The notes under the pieces: generated by a model | Seen by the model: only the letters and a program-made list of their open reading frames with translations | Told to the model about the DNA's origin: nothing | Database searches by the model: none | Program-made: the position numbers and the translations under genes | Shown here: positions 7,539-17,100 of the stretch, in pieces | How the letters are laid out: every line of letters starts with the position of its first letter | Numbering within the stretch: the first letter of the stretch is position 1 | From: an uncultured Clostridia bacterium | Lineage (GTDB): Bacteria; Bacillota; Clostridia; Lachnospirales; CAG-274 | Reading direction: 5' to 3' | NCBI GenBank assembly: GCA_947591605.1 | Contig: CANQDF010000013.1 | Location: 1 to 54,555 of the forward strand | DNA length: 54,555 nucleotides

Positions 7539-8076
7539 ACCTGTTCATCTCCTTTTTCAAAAATTCCTTAAGCTTGTTTCTTCCTCTTTCAAGCCTTTTT
7601 TGTGCCAAGGTATAGCTTATGTCCAATATATCTGCAATTTCACCGATACTGTACCCGTACTGCAGCTTCAAAAATAATACGTTTTGATATTTTTCGTCTA
7701 GGCTGTATATAAATTTTTCTATTTTATCCATATTTTCCCGGCTGATAATAATTAATGATAAGTCGTTCTCGTCATCCGGGATATTATCATACTTACCGAT
7801 ATCGTCAACATCAACGCATTTTTTTGATTTATTGTATATATTAACAGCAATGTTTCTGCAAATTATGCCGATAAAATTTCTTGTTTTCTTATCCTCCACG
7901 GCACCGATCTTTTCAATGCACGAGGTTAGCTTTATAAGGGTTTGCTGCACAGCATCCTCCGCATCATATTTGTTATGCAGGATACTGTATGCCACTTTAT
8001 ACATAAACTTGGAATATTTATTATATATTACTTCCAAAAGCATAACATCTTCTGAATTTAAAATTAGAAAAATCAT
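7531..8076 (-). CDS. ECF-type RNA polymerase sigma factor
   Basis: A 181-residue protein with the two regions of an ECF sigma factor. Sigma2 is at about residues 15-85 (YNKYSKFMYKVAYSILHNKYDAEDAVQQTLIKL, including the acidic DAEDAVQ core-binding motif). Sigma4 is at about 120-175 (LDEKYQNVLFLKLQYGYSIGEIADILDISYTLAQKRLERGRNKLKEFL, a helix-turn-helix that reads the -35 element). It directs RNA polymerase to a small regulon, probably including its own operon. The ATG at 8076 has GGGGAG upstream; a second ATG 11 codons later is possible. It is co-transcribed with the overlapping anti-sigma gene and they share a terminator at 6803-6845. Confidence 0.85.
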   Translation of the reverse strand: MIFLILNSEDVMLLEVIYNKYSKFMYKVAYSILHNKYDAEDAVQQTLIKLTSCIEKIGAVEDKKTRNFIGIICRNIAVNIYNKSKKCVDVDDIGKYDNIPDDENDLSLIIISRENMDKIEKFIYSLDEKYQNVLFLKLQYGYSIGEIADILDISYTLAQKRLERGRNKLKEFLKKEMNRYE

Positions 8077-8248
8077 CGTTTTTCTCCCCTGAATACAATA
8101 AGCTTAAGCAATCAAAAAAGCCAATCATCGCCTATACAATTTTCGTTACACAATAAAAATTAATTTATTATATCACAAGGATGTGCATAAAACAATCATG
8201 CAAACATCAAAGTAACCCCAATTATATAAAAAAGACCCCGTACAAGTA

Positions 8249-8276
8249 TTGAAAAAAACTTATATTATGTTATAAT
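8249..8276 (+). promoter_or_regulatory. promoter of the envelope ABC/VWA operon
   Basis: TTGAAA (8249-8254), a 16-bp spacer and perfect TATAAT (8271-8276). The first in-frame ATG at 8281 would overlap the transcription start, so translation is taken to begin at 8341. Confidence 0.65.
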
Positions 8277-8340
8277 TACTATGTATGGTTACATAAATGT
8301 AGCTTTATTATTACATTTTAAATTTATAAGGGGATACAAG

Positions 8341-10791
8341 ATGAAAAGATTGAAAACAGAACAAAAACGTAGATTTGCGGCGGTCGTAGCTATAGTGCTG
8401 ATAATTGCACTGGTTCTGTCCGCAGTACTGCCTGTTTTTCTGCAGTTTACAAATGCTGCGCCTTTAAATGCTGAGGATTATACCATCGAAGCCGATATAG
8501 GCTTCGATGGCAATGCCAAAATAAACAGCTGTATTCCCGTAACGGTATCGGTCACAAATAATACGGGCAAAAATTTCAAGGGCGATATATCATTGCCGGT
8601 TTTCAGCCGTCCGGACGGCTTTTCCGATGAGGCTTCATATACCGAATATGTAAATTCCGTTGAAATTGCATCGGGCGGCAGCAAGACTGTCAGCTTTAAT
8701 GTGCCCATATTTTATATACAAAACAGAGAGCTGACAATAAGCCTTATGCGTGGAGATAAGACGGTTGCATCGCAAAGCTTCCCCGTAAATATATTATCCG
8801 ACAAGGAAATATGGATAGGTCTGCTCTCTGATTCCCCTGACAGGCTTACATATATCAAGCCGGATTATTATGTAGTGGATACAAACGGCAGGACGGTGGA
8901 TATTTCGTCGGAGGCCGAGAGCTGTCCCGATGTTGACTTTGGATGCGTGGATATTTTTGTAATAAATGATTACGATATTGCCGCAATAAGTGATGAAAAT
9001 TTACAGGATATACTTGATAACGTGAGCCGAGGCAAATCCGTTATTATAGGTAACGGCAGCCGTATAGGCTCCTTGGATAGACTGGAGCTTGACAAGCTTG
9101 CAAATTACGGTCAGTCATATCCGCCGGGCACATTGGCTCGTGTATATAAGTTCGGCAGCGGTTTTATCTGCTCGGTCGATGAGGATCTTGCAAATACTAG
9201 GTCAGAGTCTTTAACCGATACGATGTCGGATATTATGTCGCTTGTATGCAGCAACCCGGCTGTATCGCAAAGCACATCGGAGCTTTACGATTCGCTGCTT
9301 GGCAGCACAAGCAGACTGCCCAACTTGAGCGATTTTACCGTAAAAATAATATTCGGTATAATCTATATTTACATATTGTTTATTCCTGTGCTGTATTTTG
9401 TGCTTAAGCGGCGTGACAAAAGAGAAAATGCGTTAAAAATAATACCTGTAACGGCTTTGGTTATCAGCTTTCTCATATACCTTATAAGCTTTAATACTGT
9501 CTATAAAAAACCTATTGCAAGCATTGTAAATTATATAGACCTGGGCGGTACAGACAGCACAAACATTGCTATGAAAACCTTTGTAAACGTTGTTTCTCCA
9601 AGCAAGGGCAAGCTTAAAATCGATATAGGCAAGGGAAAAAGCCTGACATATATAAGTGATAAAAGCTATTACGATAACTACTATTATAACAATAATGAAA
9701 GCCTAACCTATACAGACGAGCCTAAAATTGACAAACGCATTATTGTTTCGGATGAGAATACCTCAATAGAGATGTCGGATAAAACAAAATGGGACAACAC
9801 CTATATGTGCATAGACGGCAGGTATGAAGCCGATGGAGGCCTTGAGGGCAGCATATCGCTGGATCCCCAGACAGGTATGTTAAAGGGCAGTATTGTCAAC
9901 AGCTCCGGAGTTGATATGGAGGAATCCGTGCTGGTGGTTTATACCGATATAGGTTTAACCGATATAATCAAGATAGGCGAGCTTGAAAACGGCGAGGATA
10001 TAAATCTGGATGAGCTTTCGGTAAAATTTGATCCGTATGCCTCAAAAAGCACTTATGACTTCCATGACATTATAAACCCATACGATTCAAGCCCTTATGT
10101 GTTTAGAAATGAAAACCTTGAGGAAAGATACACTCTTGAAAAGGAGCAGGATATACTGGAAAGCTATTGTGATGACTGCATTTCGTCATCGACGGCAGAC
10201 GGTACCGGTTTTACGGGTTTTTATGTTGATTTTTTGGGCTTTTCCAACGATGACGGTGCGTATGATGATATTACGGTAAACAATAAAAAAACCAATGCCT
10301 CCACGACCAATGTTTTCAGTAAAAAGTATACGGTGGATCTAACGGGGTTGGCAGCTTTTATGCAGCAGGATATGCAAGGCAGCAGCGGGGCTGTCCTCTT
10401 ATCCGACAGCAATGCCTCATATTGCGGCAGCAACCGCTCGGCAGTTACCGTTTACAATACCGATGACTATGTCGAGTTTGAATTGGCAAACCCCAATTAT
10501 GAGGATTTCAAGATCATTTGGAATGTCGATGCCTCCGAAAAGGAGATATACAACGATGTGGAAAACGAATGGATGCCGCTGTTTGATCTGGAGTATGCTG
10601 CAGGCTATACCGAATACAATTGCGTGAGAGTGAGGGCAAGGGGTTTTACCTCTTCGATAATCGATGTGCCCGATATAATCTACTGCGGCAGCACGTCCGA
10701 CTATATGTATGCAAACGGACAGTCGGGGCAGACAAACGAGATCACGGATACCGAGATCACGGATGTGCCCTATTACGGTGATAACAATTGA
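8341..10791 (+). CDS. large membrane-anchored extracytoplasmic protein of the ABC/VWA operon
   Basis: An 816-residue protein of unknown function. A basic N-terminus (MKRLKTEQKRR) precedes a long hydrophobic segment (about residues 13-38) that can be a signal anchor. An external beta-rich region follows (NNTGKNFKGDISLPV, as in immunoglobulin-like NEW3/DUF11 domains), then an alpha/beta stretch at about 155-290 with FVINDYDIAAISDENLQDILDNV. Two transmembrane helices lie near 333-353 and 363-385, followed by a second external domain of about 400 residues rich in Tyr, Asn and Asp. The start at 8341 has AAGGGG upstream. It is first in an operon with an ABC-2 exporter, a coiled-coil membrane protein and a triple-VWA protein, with 18 bp to the ATPase. 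I infer a surface-exposed subunit of that complex. No catalytic motif is seen. Confidence 0.65.
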   Translation: MKRLKTEQKRRFAAVVAIVLIIALVLSAVLPVFLQFTNAAPLNAEDYTIEADIGFDGNAKINSCIPVTVSVTNNTGKNFKGDISLPVFSRPDGFSDEASYTEYVNSVEIASGGSKTVSFNVPIFYIQNRELTISLMRGDKTVASQSFPVNILSDKEIWIGLLSDSPDRLTYIKPDYYVVDTNGRTVDISSEAESCPDVDFGCVDIFVINDYDIAAISDENLQDILDNVSRGKSVIIGNGSRIGSLDRLELDKLANYGQSYPPGTLARVYKFGSGFICSVDEDLANTRSESLTDTMSDIMSLVCSNPAVSQSTSELYDSLLGSTSRLPNLSDFTVKIIFGIIYIYILFIPVLYFVLKRRDKRENALKIIPVTALVISFLIYLISFNTVYKKPIASIVNYIDLGGTDSTNIAMKTFVNVVSPSKGKLKIDIGKGKSLTYISDKSYYDNYYYNNNESLTYTDEPKIDKRIIVSDENTSIEMSDKTKWDNTYMCIDGRYEADGGLEGSISLDPQTGMLKGSIVNSSGVDMEESVLVVYTDIGLTDIIKIGELENGEDINLDELSVKFDPYASKSTYDFHDIINPYDSSPYVFRNENLEERYTLEKEQDILESYCDDCISSSTADGTGFTGFYVDFLGFSNDDGAYDDITVNNKKTNASTTNVFSKKYTVDLTGLAAFMQQDMQGSSGAVLLSDSNASYCGSNRSAVTVYNTDDYVEFELANPNYEDFKIIWNVDASEKEIYNDVENEWMPLFDLEYAAGYTEYNCVRVRARGFTSSIIDVPDIIYCGSTSDYMYANGQSGQTNEITDTEITDVPYYGDNN

Positions 10792-10809
10792 CAGGCGGGA
10801 GGTGAGCAT

Positions 10810-11745
10810 ATGCTTAAAATAGAAGGCCTTGTAAAGAGATACGGCAAATTTACCGCTGTTGACGGCTTGGATCTGGAGGTGAGCCGAGGCAGCATTTACG
10901 GCTTTGTAGGCCCCAACGGTGCAGGCAAAACTACAACCATGAAGATAATGGCAGGGCTTTTGCGTGCCGACGGAGGCAGCGTATACATAGACGGTATCGA
11001 TGTATCCGCCGATACGGATATGCTTAAACAAAAAATAGGTTATATGCCGGATTTTTTTGGCGTATATACAGACCTCAGAGTAGACGAATATATGGATTTT
11101 TACGCAGGTACATACTATATACCGTATGAGGAAAGGCGTGAAATTATTGATAATCTCCTTGAAATAGTGGATCTTTCGCATAAAAAAAAGGATTATGTGG
11201 ACAGCCTTTCAAGAGGTATGAAGCAAAGGCTGTGCCTTGCAAGGAGCCTCATACATGACCCCGAGATACTTATACTTGACGAACCCGCATCCGGTCTTGA
11301 TCCGCGTGCAAGGATCGAGATGAAAGAGGTTTTAAAGCAGTTAAGCACGCTTGACAAAACCATCGTCATAAGCTCTCATATTCTCCCCGAGCTTGCGGAA
11401 ATGTGTACCGAGATAGGTATAATAAACCACGGCAAAATGATCGACAGCGGTTCCGTAACGGAAATTATGAGCCATATATCAAAGGAGCGTGTTGTTGAGA
11501 TAAAGCCTGTCGACAAAAAGGCTGAGCTTATCACTCTGCTTGAGCAGATGCCCAATGTCGGCAATATTACCGACAATACATTTTATGTAAGCTTTTCCTA
11601 CAGGGGCGATGACAGCGGTTTGTCATACATACTTACAAATGTTGTATCCGAGGGTATCCCCGTATTGTCCTTCCATGAAAAGGAAGGCAATCTGGAGGAT
11701 ATATTTATGCAGCTTACGGGAGGTGAGGATAATGAAAATGCTTAA
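10810..11745 (+). CDS. ABC transporter ATP-binding protein (ABC-2 type)
   Basis: A 311-residue nucleotide-binding subunit. Walker A is GPNGAGKTT (residues 34-42), the signature motif is LSRGMKQR (about 133-140), and Walker B is ILILDEP (about 152-158) followed by the D-loop SGLD and switch histidine in SSHILPEL. The C-terminal ~90 residues are an accessory domain as in CcmA/NatA-type ATPases. It powers the permease encoded by the next gene, whose start overlaps its end by 14 bp. GGGAGGTGA lies 4 nt or more before the ATG. Relatives in BatA/VWA neighbourhoods (for example GldA-type) belong to envelope complexes rather than nutrient import. The substrate cannot be told from the sequence. Confidence 0.9.
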   Translation: MLKIEGLVKRYGKFTAVDGLDLEVSRGSIYGFVGPNGAGKTTTMKIMAGLLRADGGSVYIDGIDVSADTDMLKQKIGYMPDFFGVYTDLRVDEYMDFYAGTYYIPYEERREIIDNLLEIVDLSHKKKDYVDSLSRGMKQRLCLARSLIHDPEILILDEPASGLDPRARIEMKEVLKQLSTLDKTIVISSHILPELAEMCTEIGIINHGKMIDSGSVTEIMSHISKERVVEIKPVDKKAELITLLEQMPNVGNITDNTFYVSFSYRGDDSGLSYILTNVVSEGIPVLSFHEKEGNLEDIFMQLTGGEDNENA

Positions 11746-12649
11746 CCCTGTTTTCAGAAAGGATATGAGGGTGCTTTTTCGCAATATAAAGGTTTATATC
11801 GGCTTAACAATTTATCTGCTGATTCTTGTTTTTATTACAAACTCAATACTTAAAATGATAAATTTAAACAGCTATAACGGCTTCAATCCCGAATATGTTA
11901 TGGGTGCATATCTTACCATGCTCGGTTTTCAGATGCTGGTCATCACGTTTGTGATACCTGCTTTTACAAGCAGCTCCATAAGCGGAGAGAGAGAAAGACA
12001 AACCCTCGATTTTATGCTTATAACCCGTATGAAGACCTTTGATATAGTCCTGGGCAAGCTCATGAGCTCAATAATGCTTGTATGCCTTATGATAGTGGCT
12101 TCAATGCCTGTTTATGCCGTTATCTTTTATTACGGAGGCGTATCTGTAATAAATTTTTTGTTTAACACCGTATTTCTTATAATTTATTCGGCTTTTATAG
12201 GCAGCATTGCGGTATTCTTTTCCACTATATTCAAAAAAACAGCGGCGGCGACCGCAGTTTCAAACCTGTTTGTTATAGGCTTGTCAATAGGTACAGCCAC
12301 TGCGGCAGGTACAATAATAACCGTTTGCAGTTTGGTTGGCGTGAACGATATTGCAAGAAGCATTGCCGGCATTATATGTGTAGCGCTTATTTCCCTAAAT
12401 CCCGTAGTAAGCTTTGTATCCGTTATAGATACGCAGCTTGGCTCGGATTTGACATGGGAGTTTATAGGTGGATTACTGGATTCAAGCATTGATATACCGT
12501 TTTTGCAGGTGTGGCATATTGTATTGATAATGTATATGCTTGTAACCTTCCTTTTGCTCAAGGCTGCCGCCATAAATTTAAGACCGATAAAAAAATCAGG
12601 CAGAAAAAACAAAAATATACGCAAAACTGCCGATCCGGAAAATAACTGA
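11732..12649 (+). CDS. ABC-2 type transporter permease
   Basis: A 305-residue integral membrane protein with six hydrophobic segments. It starts with the short cytoplasmic PVFRKDMRVLFRNIKVYI segment typical of ABC-2 permeases. After the second helix comes the conserved SSSISGERERQTLDFMLITRMKTFDIVLGKL loop, a hallmark of ABC-2 export permeases that contacts the ATPase. The frame is open further upstream (to 11609), but ATG 11732 is chosen because GGGAGGTGAGG lies just before it and the extra upstream residues are the ATPase gene read in another frame. The 14-bp overlap with the ATPase gene argues for coupled translation and a one-to-one complex. Its lysine-rich C-terminus is cytoplasmic. Confidence 0.88.
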   Translation: MKMLNPVFRKDMRVLFRNIKVYIGLTIYLLILVFITNSILKMINLNSYNGFNPEYVMGAYLTMLGFQMLVITFVIPAFTSSSISGERERQTLDFMLITRMKTFDIVLGKLMSSIMLVCLMIVASMPVYAVIFYYGGVSVINFLFNTVFLIIYSAFIGSIAVFFSTIFKKTAAATAVSNLFVIGLSIGTATAAGTIITVCSLVGVNDIARSIAGIICVALISLNPVVSFVSVIDTQLGSDLTWEFIGGLLDSSIDIPFLQVWHIVLIMYMLVTFLLLKAAAINLRPIKKSGRKNKNIRKTADPENN

Positions 12650-12676
12650 AAATATTGCTTTAAAAAAGGTGGTTGT

Positions 12677-14140
12677 ATGAAGGAGCTCTTAAGGTGCCTC
12701 AAACCTCTTAAAAACAGAATACATTTTAAATATCTAATTACGGTTGTGCTGTCGTGTATTACAGCTGCATTTTGCATTGATGCGCTCATAATGCTGTATT
12801 CAAAGTTTAGATATGTATACGGAGTGCTTAATATCGCATCGGTCATACCCGTGCTTATTTTAGCTGTGGGGCTTATAATATGGCAGTTTATGCGTCCGAC
12901 GGACTACAGGACGGCTAAAACTGCGGACAGCCTGGGCTTCAAGGAGCGCTTTGTTACCGCCTATGAGGTTTTTAACAAGAAAGAACCTTCACAGATGGAA
13001 ATGCTTGCGGCGGACGATGCCATAAGATGTGCAAGATCTGCCGATTTTAAAAAAATTTATCGGATAAAGCCAAATAAAAAATTGCTTATTGCGCCGTGTG
13101 CGGCTTTTGTTTTGTTTATAGCAATTTTGCTGCTGCCCATAGAGCCGAGTGCGGAAATGCAGGAGCAGCAGGAACTGCATGAAATGCTCGACAAAACAGT
13201 TGAAAAAATGCAAAATGAGGTCGAAGTCTCCAATCTTACCAAAAAGCAGAAAAAGGAAATCAACAAGGAGCTTAAAGGCTTAAAGAAAGAGCTTTCCAAG
13301 GCGCAAAACAAGCAACAGGCGGCAAACACCGTTATGCAGGGTCAGACAAAGCTTAAAAAAATTGTTGAAAACAGTGAAAATGAGCAGCTTAAGGCAATAG
13401 GTACAAAGCTGGCGGAAAATGAGTCGACCCAAAATCTGGGTGAACTGCTTAAAAACGGTAATGCGGAAGAGTTTACCGAGGCGCTTAATGAGCTTAACAA
13501 CAGCCTCTCCGATCTATCGGAGGATGAAATAAAGGAGTTTGGCAGGGCTTTTAAGGACGCCGCACAAAGCAGTGAACTTGACAAGGATGCAAAGCAGCTC
13601 TTAAACGAGCTTGGAGAAACTATGCAAAACGAGCTTACGGACGAGCAGCTTGCAGAGGTATCTCAAAACCTCGGTGGGCTTTCGGACAAAGTAAATGAGC
13701 TTGCAAAACAGAACAATGATGTAAGGGAAGCGGTTGAAATGCTTAACGATGAACTTGCGGATACGGGAGAAGAGTTAAGCGGCAGCGGCAAGGAAGGAAT
13801 GACTGCCGCCAAGGGTGAGGCGTCAGGCGATGTAAGCGATTCCTCCGCCTCGGATTCTCACGGCACGGAGCCGGGCAAGGGCTCAATACCAAATGCAAAT
13901 ATATATACTTCCTCCGCCAAAGGCTATGCGGATTACGAGGCAGAGCTCAACCAAAACGGAAACGGTGAAAAAAACGGCGAAACGGTTAAAAACAAGGTAG
14001 ACGGAGAATACGGAGAAGTGCTGCCGTACACCGATGTATACGATGTATACAAGCAAGAGGCAATGAACGGCATTGATCGGGAGGATATACCCTACGGGGT
14101 AAAGGATATAGTAAAGGATTACTTCAGCTCGCTGGAATAA
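12677..14140 (+). CDS. coiled-coil membrane protein (DUF4175-like) of the ABC/VWA operon
   Basis: A 487-residue protein with two N-terminal transmembrane helices (about residues 18-38 and 49-68), a cytoplasmic loop, and a third helix at about 136-152. A long alpha-helical, Glu/Lys/Gln-rich stretch follows (about 160-355), containing repeated N-E-L and heptad-like patterns that should form coiled coils. A flexible Ser/Gly linker (about 360-400) precedes a Tyr-rich tail. This layout resembles DUF4175 proteins that accompany BatA/VWA and ABC genes in other phyla; that link is by architecture, not a sequence match I could verify. A GGTGG ribosome site precedes the ATG. The next gene starts 9 bp after its stop. 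It could be a scaffold connecting the exporter to the VWA protein. Confidence 0.6.
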   Translation: MKELLRCLKPLKNRIHFKYLITVVLSCITAAFCIDALIMLYSKFRYVYGVLNIASVIPVLILAVGLIIWQFMRPTDYRTAKTADSLGFKERFVTAYEVFNKKEPSQMEMLAADDAIRCARSADFKKIYRIKPNKKLLIAPCAAFVLFIAILLLPIEPSAEMQEQQELHEMLDKTVEKMQNEVEVSNLTKKQKKEINKELKGLKKELSKAQNKQQAANTVMQGQTKLKKIVENSENEQLKAIGTKLAENESTQNLGELLKNGNAEEFTEALNELNNSLSDLSEDEIKEFGRAFKDAAQSSELDKDAKQLLNELGETMQNELTDEQLAEVSQNLGGLSDKVNELAKQNNDVREAVEMLNDELADTGEELSGSGKEGMTAAKGEASGDVSDSSASDSHGTEPGKGSIPNANIYTSSAKGYADYEAELNQNGNGEKNGETVKNKVDGEYGEVLPYTDVYDVYKQEAMNGIDREDIPYGVKDIVKDYFSSLE

Positions 14141-14149
14141 GGTGATTGT

Positions 14150-17100
14150 ATGTATTTTGAAAGATTGCCCGCATTGGCAGGTTTAATAATTCTGCCTATG
14201 ATACTGGCATTGTATCTTTTCAAAAATAAAAGGAAAAACATTATTATACCCTCTGTATTTTTGTGGAACAAGGCACAGCAGAACCAAAGTGCGGAAAGAT
14301 CCCTGCAGCGGCTCAGAAAAAATCTGCTTATGCTTTTACAGCTTGCGGCGGCGCTTTTTTGTGTGCTTGCCATGGCTCAGCCCTGCATAAACAGAAAAGC
14401 AAACGTAAATACATACCGCATAGTTATAGATAACAGCATTAGCATGTCGGCATACGAGGGTGAAAAAACAAGGCTGGAGGAGGCAAAGGCAGATGCGGTC
14501 AGGCTGGTAAAAAGCAGCGGTGCAGACAGCTTTTTTTCGGTGCATTCTCTCAATGAGGTGCAAACTCCGCTTTTGAGCAGCTCACGGGACAAGGAGCTTG
14601 TTATTGACACAATATCCGGCATAGAACAAAGCTATCTGCCCGTTGACTACGATGCCATGCCGGAGGCAGCCGATAACGAGAGCCTTGTTGTATTTTCCGA
14701 TACGGGTATAGAAGCCGAAAATATTTCCTCGTACACATACGGCACGCCGTTTGACAATTGCGGCATTATATCGCTTTCGGCAAGCGCCGACGGTGATAAG
14801 ATCAGAGTGCTTGGCAAGGTAAAAAACTTCGGCTCGGAGAATGTCGAAAAACAGATAAATATCTATGCAGACGGAAAGCTGTATGCAGGCAGAAATATCG
14901 TGCTCTCTCCCGATGAAACAAAGGATGTGGTTTTTACACAGCTTGAGTCGGGAGCAGCGGAAATAACCGCACAGCTTCAGCCCTCCGACAGATTTGTCTG
15001 TGACGACAGCAGATTTGCGGTAATAAGCAACACATCGGAAAAAAGGGTGCTGCTTACAGGCGAAAGCCCTTTTCTGGAGAGGGCTTTGGGCGTAATGCCA
15101 GATGTAAGGCTTTACAAAAATCAATCGGAGCTTGCGGAAAACCTTTCGGGCTACGAGCTTTATATATTCTGCGGCAGAGTACCGCAAAACCTTCCGTCCG
15201 ACGGACATATAATTATAATAGATCCCGATGCAAACAACCTTTTTGATGTGGGTGACGAGGTTGCAATATCCTCCGTTGTATCAAAAAACACAACGGGCTT
15301 TAAGCTTACCCGCAATGTTGCCTTTGATGTGTACAAGAGCAAAAAAATAGGCTTGCCTCCGTGGGCTGAGGAGATAGTATCCTCCCCGGAAACACCGCTT
15401 ATTTTTGAGGGCAGCACAGGCAAGCAGAAAATTGCCGTGATAGGCTTTGATCTGAGTAATTCCGATCTCCCTTTAAAAATGGATTTTCCTATTTTTATAT
15501 ATGATATACTGCATAATTTTTTCCCAAACGGCGCCGTTGAGGGAGGCGGTATAGACGTTAATGCCCTTACGGAGCTTAATGCTTCTCCGTTGGCGGAAAG
15601 CGTAAACATTACGGAGCCGAACGGCGATACCGTCCGTGTTGCGCCGCCGTTTCCCGTGCAGCCCTTTAAGGCGGATGAACCGGGAATCTATCATCTGGAG
15701 CAGATGATAGATTCGACCCCTGTATACGAACCGTTTGCCGCAAATATCGTACCGTCGGACGAGCAGTATTTCAATTATGAAACAGAGGGCGGCATATTTG
15801 ATGCCATACGCTCTCAGGTAAGCCTTAATTATGATCTCCAATGGATTTTTCTGCTGTTGGCTGCGGCAGTTCTCGCTGCGGAGTTTGTTATTTTTGTTTT
15901 AAGAAACAAACGCAGGTTTTCAAAGAAAGAAGCAGTTTTGCGTGTGTTGGTCATTGCTCTGCTTATCTCGTCCGTTTTTGACCCTAAAATAAAGCTGCCT
16001 GCAAAGGGCGTTACAACGGTTTTTGCAATCGACGCCTCCGACAGTATGACAGACAGCATATCCGACGAGCTTAAATTTGTCAACGAGGCTCTTAAGCTAA
16101 AGCCGAAGGAGGATCTGAGCGCAGCCGTCATTTTCGGTAAAAGATCCGAGATACTCTCATCGGCGGAGGATGTAAGCGAATATACATTAAATTCTGTCCC
16201 CGACGGTTCTGCAACAAATATAGCGGCAGGGGCGCAAACAGCTGCCTCGCTGTTTAAATCGGGCAAGGGTAAAAGGCTGGTACTGCTCACAGACGGAAGC
16301 GAAAACGAGGGAGATATATTTTCAAATATAAACGCATTAAAAAATGACGGTACCGAGGTAAAGGTAGTCGGCTTTGAAAACGATCTTCCGGCAGAGGTCC
16401 AGATTGCGGAATTAAAGGTGCCGGAGTATATAATATCATCGGATTGCAAGGCGGAAATCACCGTAAAAAGCACCGTTAGGGAAAATGCTGTGCTTAAGCT
16501 TTACGCATCGGGCAATAAGCTTTTTGACGAACAGGTCGAGATTAACGAGGGTGAAAACCGTTTTACGGTTGAATGCGAGCTTTCGGGCATGGGCAGCGTT
16601 GAGTTTACCGCAGCTGTTGAGCCGTCCCATGACAAATATTATCAAAACAACACCGCATATGCAAACAGCTACATACAATCCCCTCCCGCCGTACTGGTAC
16701 TGGATCATGAGGGCAGCGGAGCGGGTATGCAGGCGCTGCTTGAAAGCGGCGGTGTTGTGGTCGACCGCTTGGATATAGGCGCTGCGCCAAAAACAACAGA
16801 CGGGCTTAATAAATATGAAGCGGTTATAATGACAGACTGCCCTTATTACGAAATGACCGAGGATTTTGTATCCGCACTCGAGAGCTATGTACGCAACTCG
16901 GCAGGCGGCTTGTTTGTAACAGCGGGCGAAAATTCCTTTGCTCCGGGAGGATACAAAGATACGATCCTGGAGGATATACTTCCTGTCAGCATGGATATGA
17001 GCGACAAGGATAAAAAGAAGACCACCGCCATGCTCATGGCAGTCGACCGCTCCGGAAGCATGAGCTCGGGCAATTACGGCGTAAGCAAGCTGGAGCTTGT

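Noticed and set aside
8281..8340. Longer N-terminus for the first gene of the envelope operon starting at ATG 8281
   Set aside because: That ATG lies 5 bp after the -10 box and has no ribosome site; ATG 8341 has one and starts a normal signal anchor.
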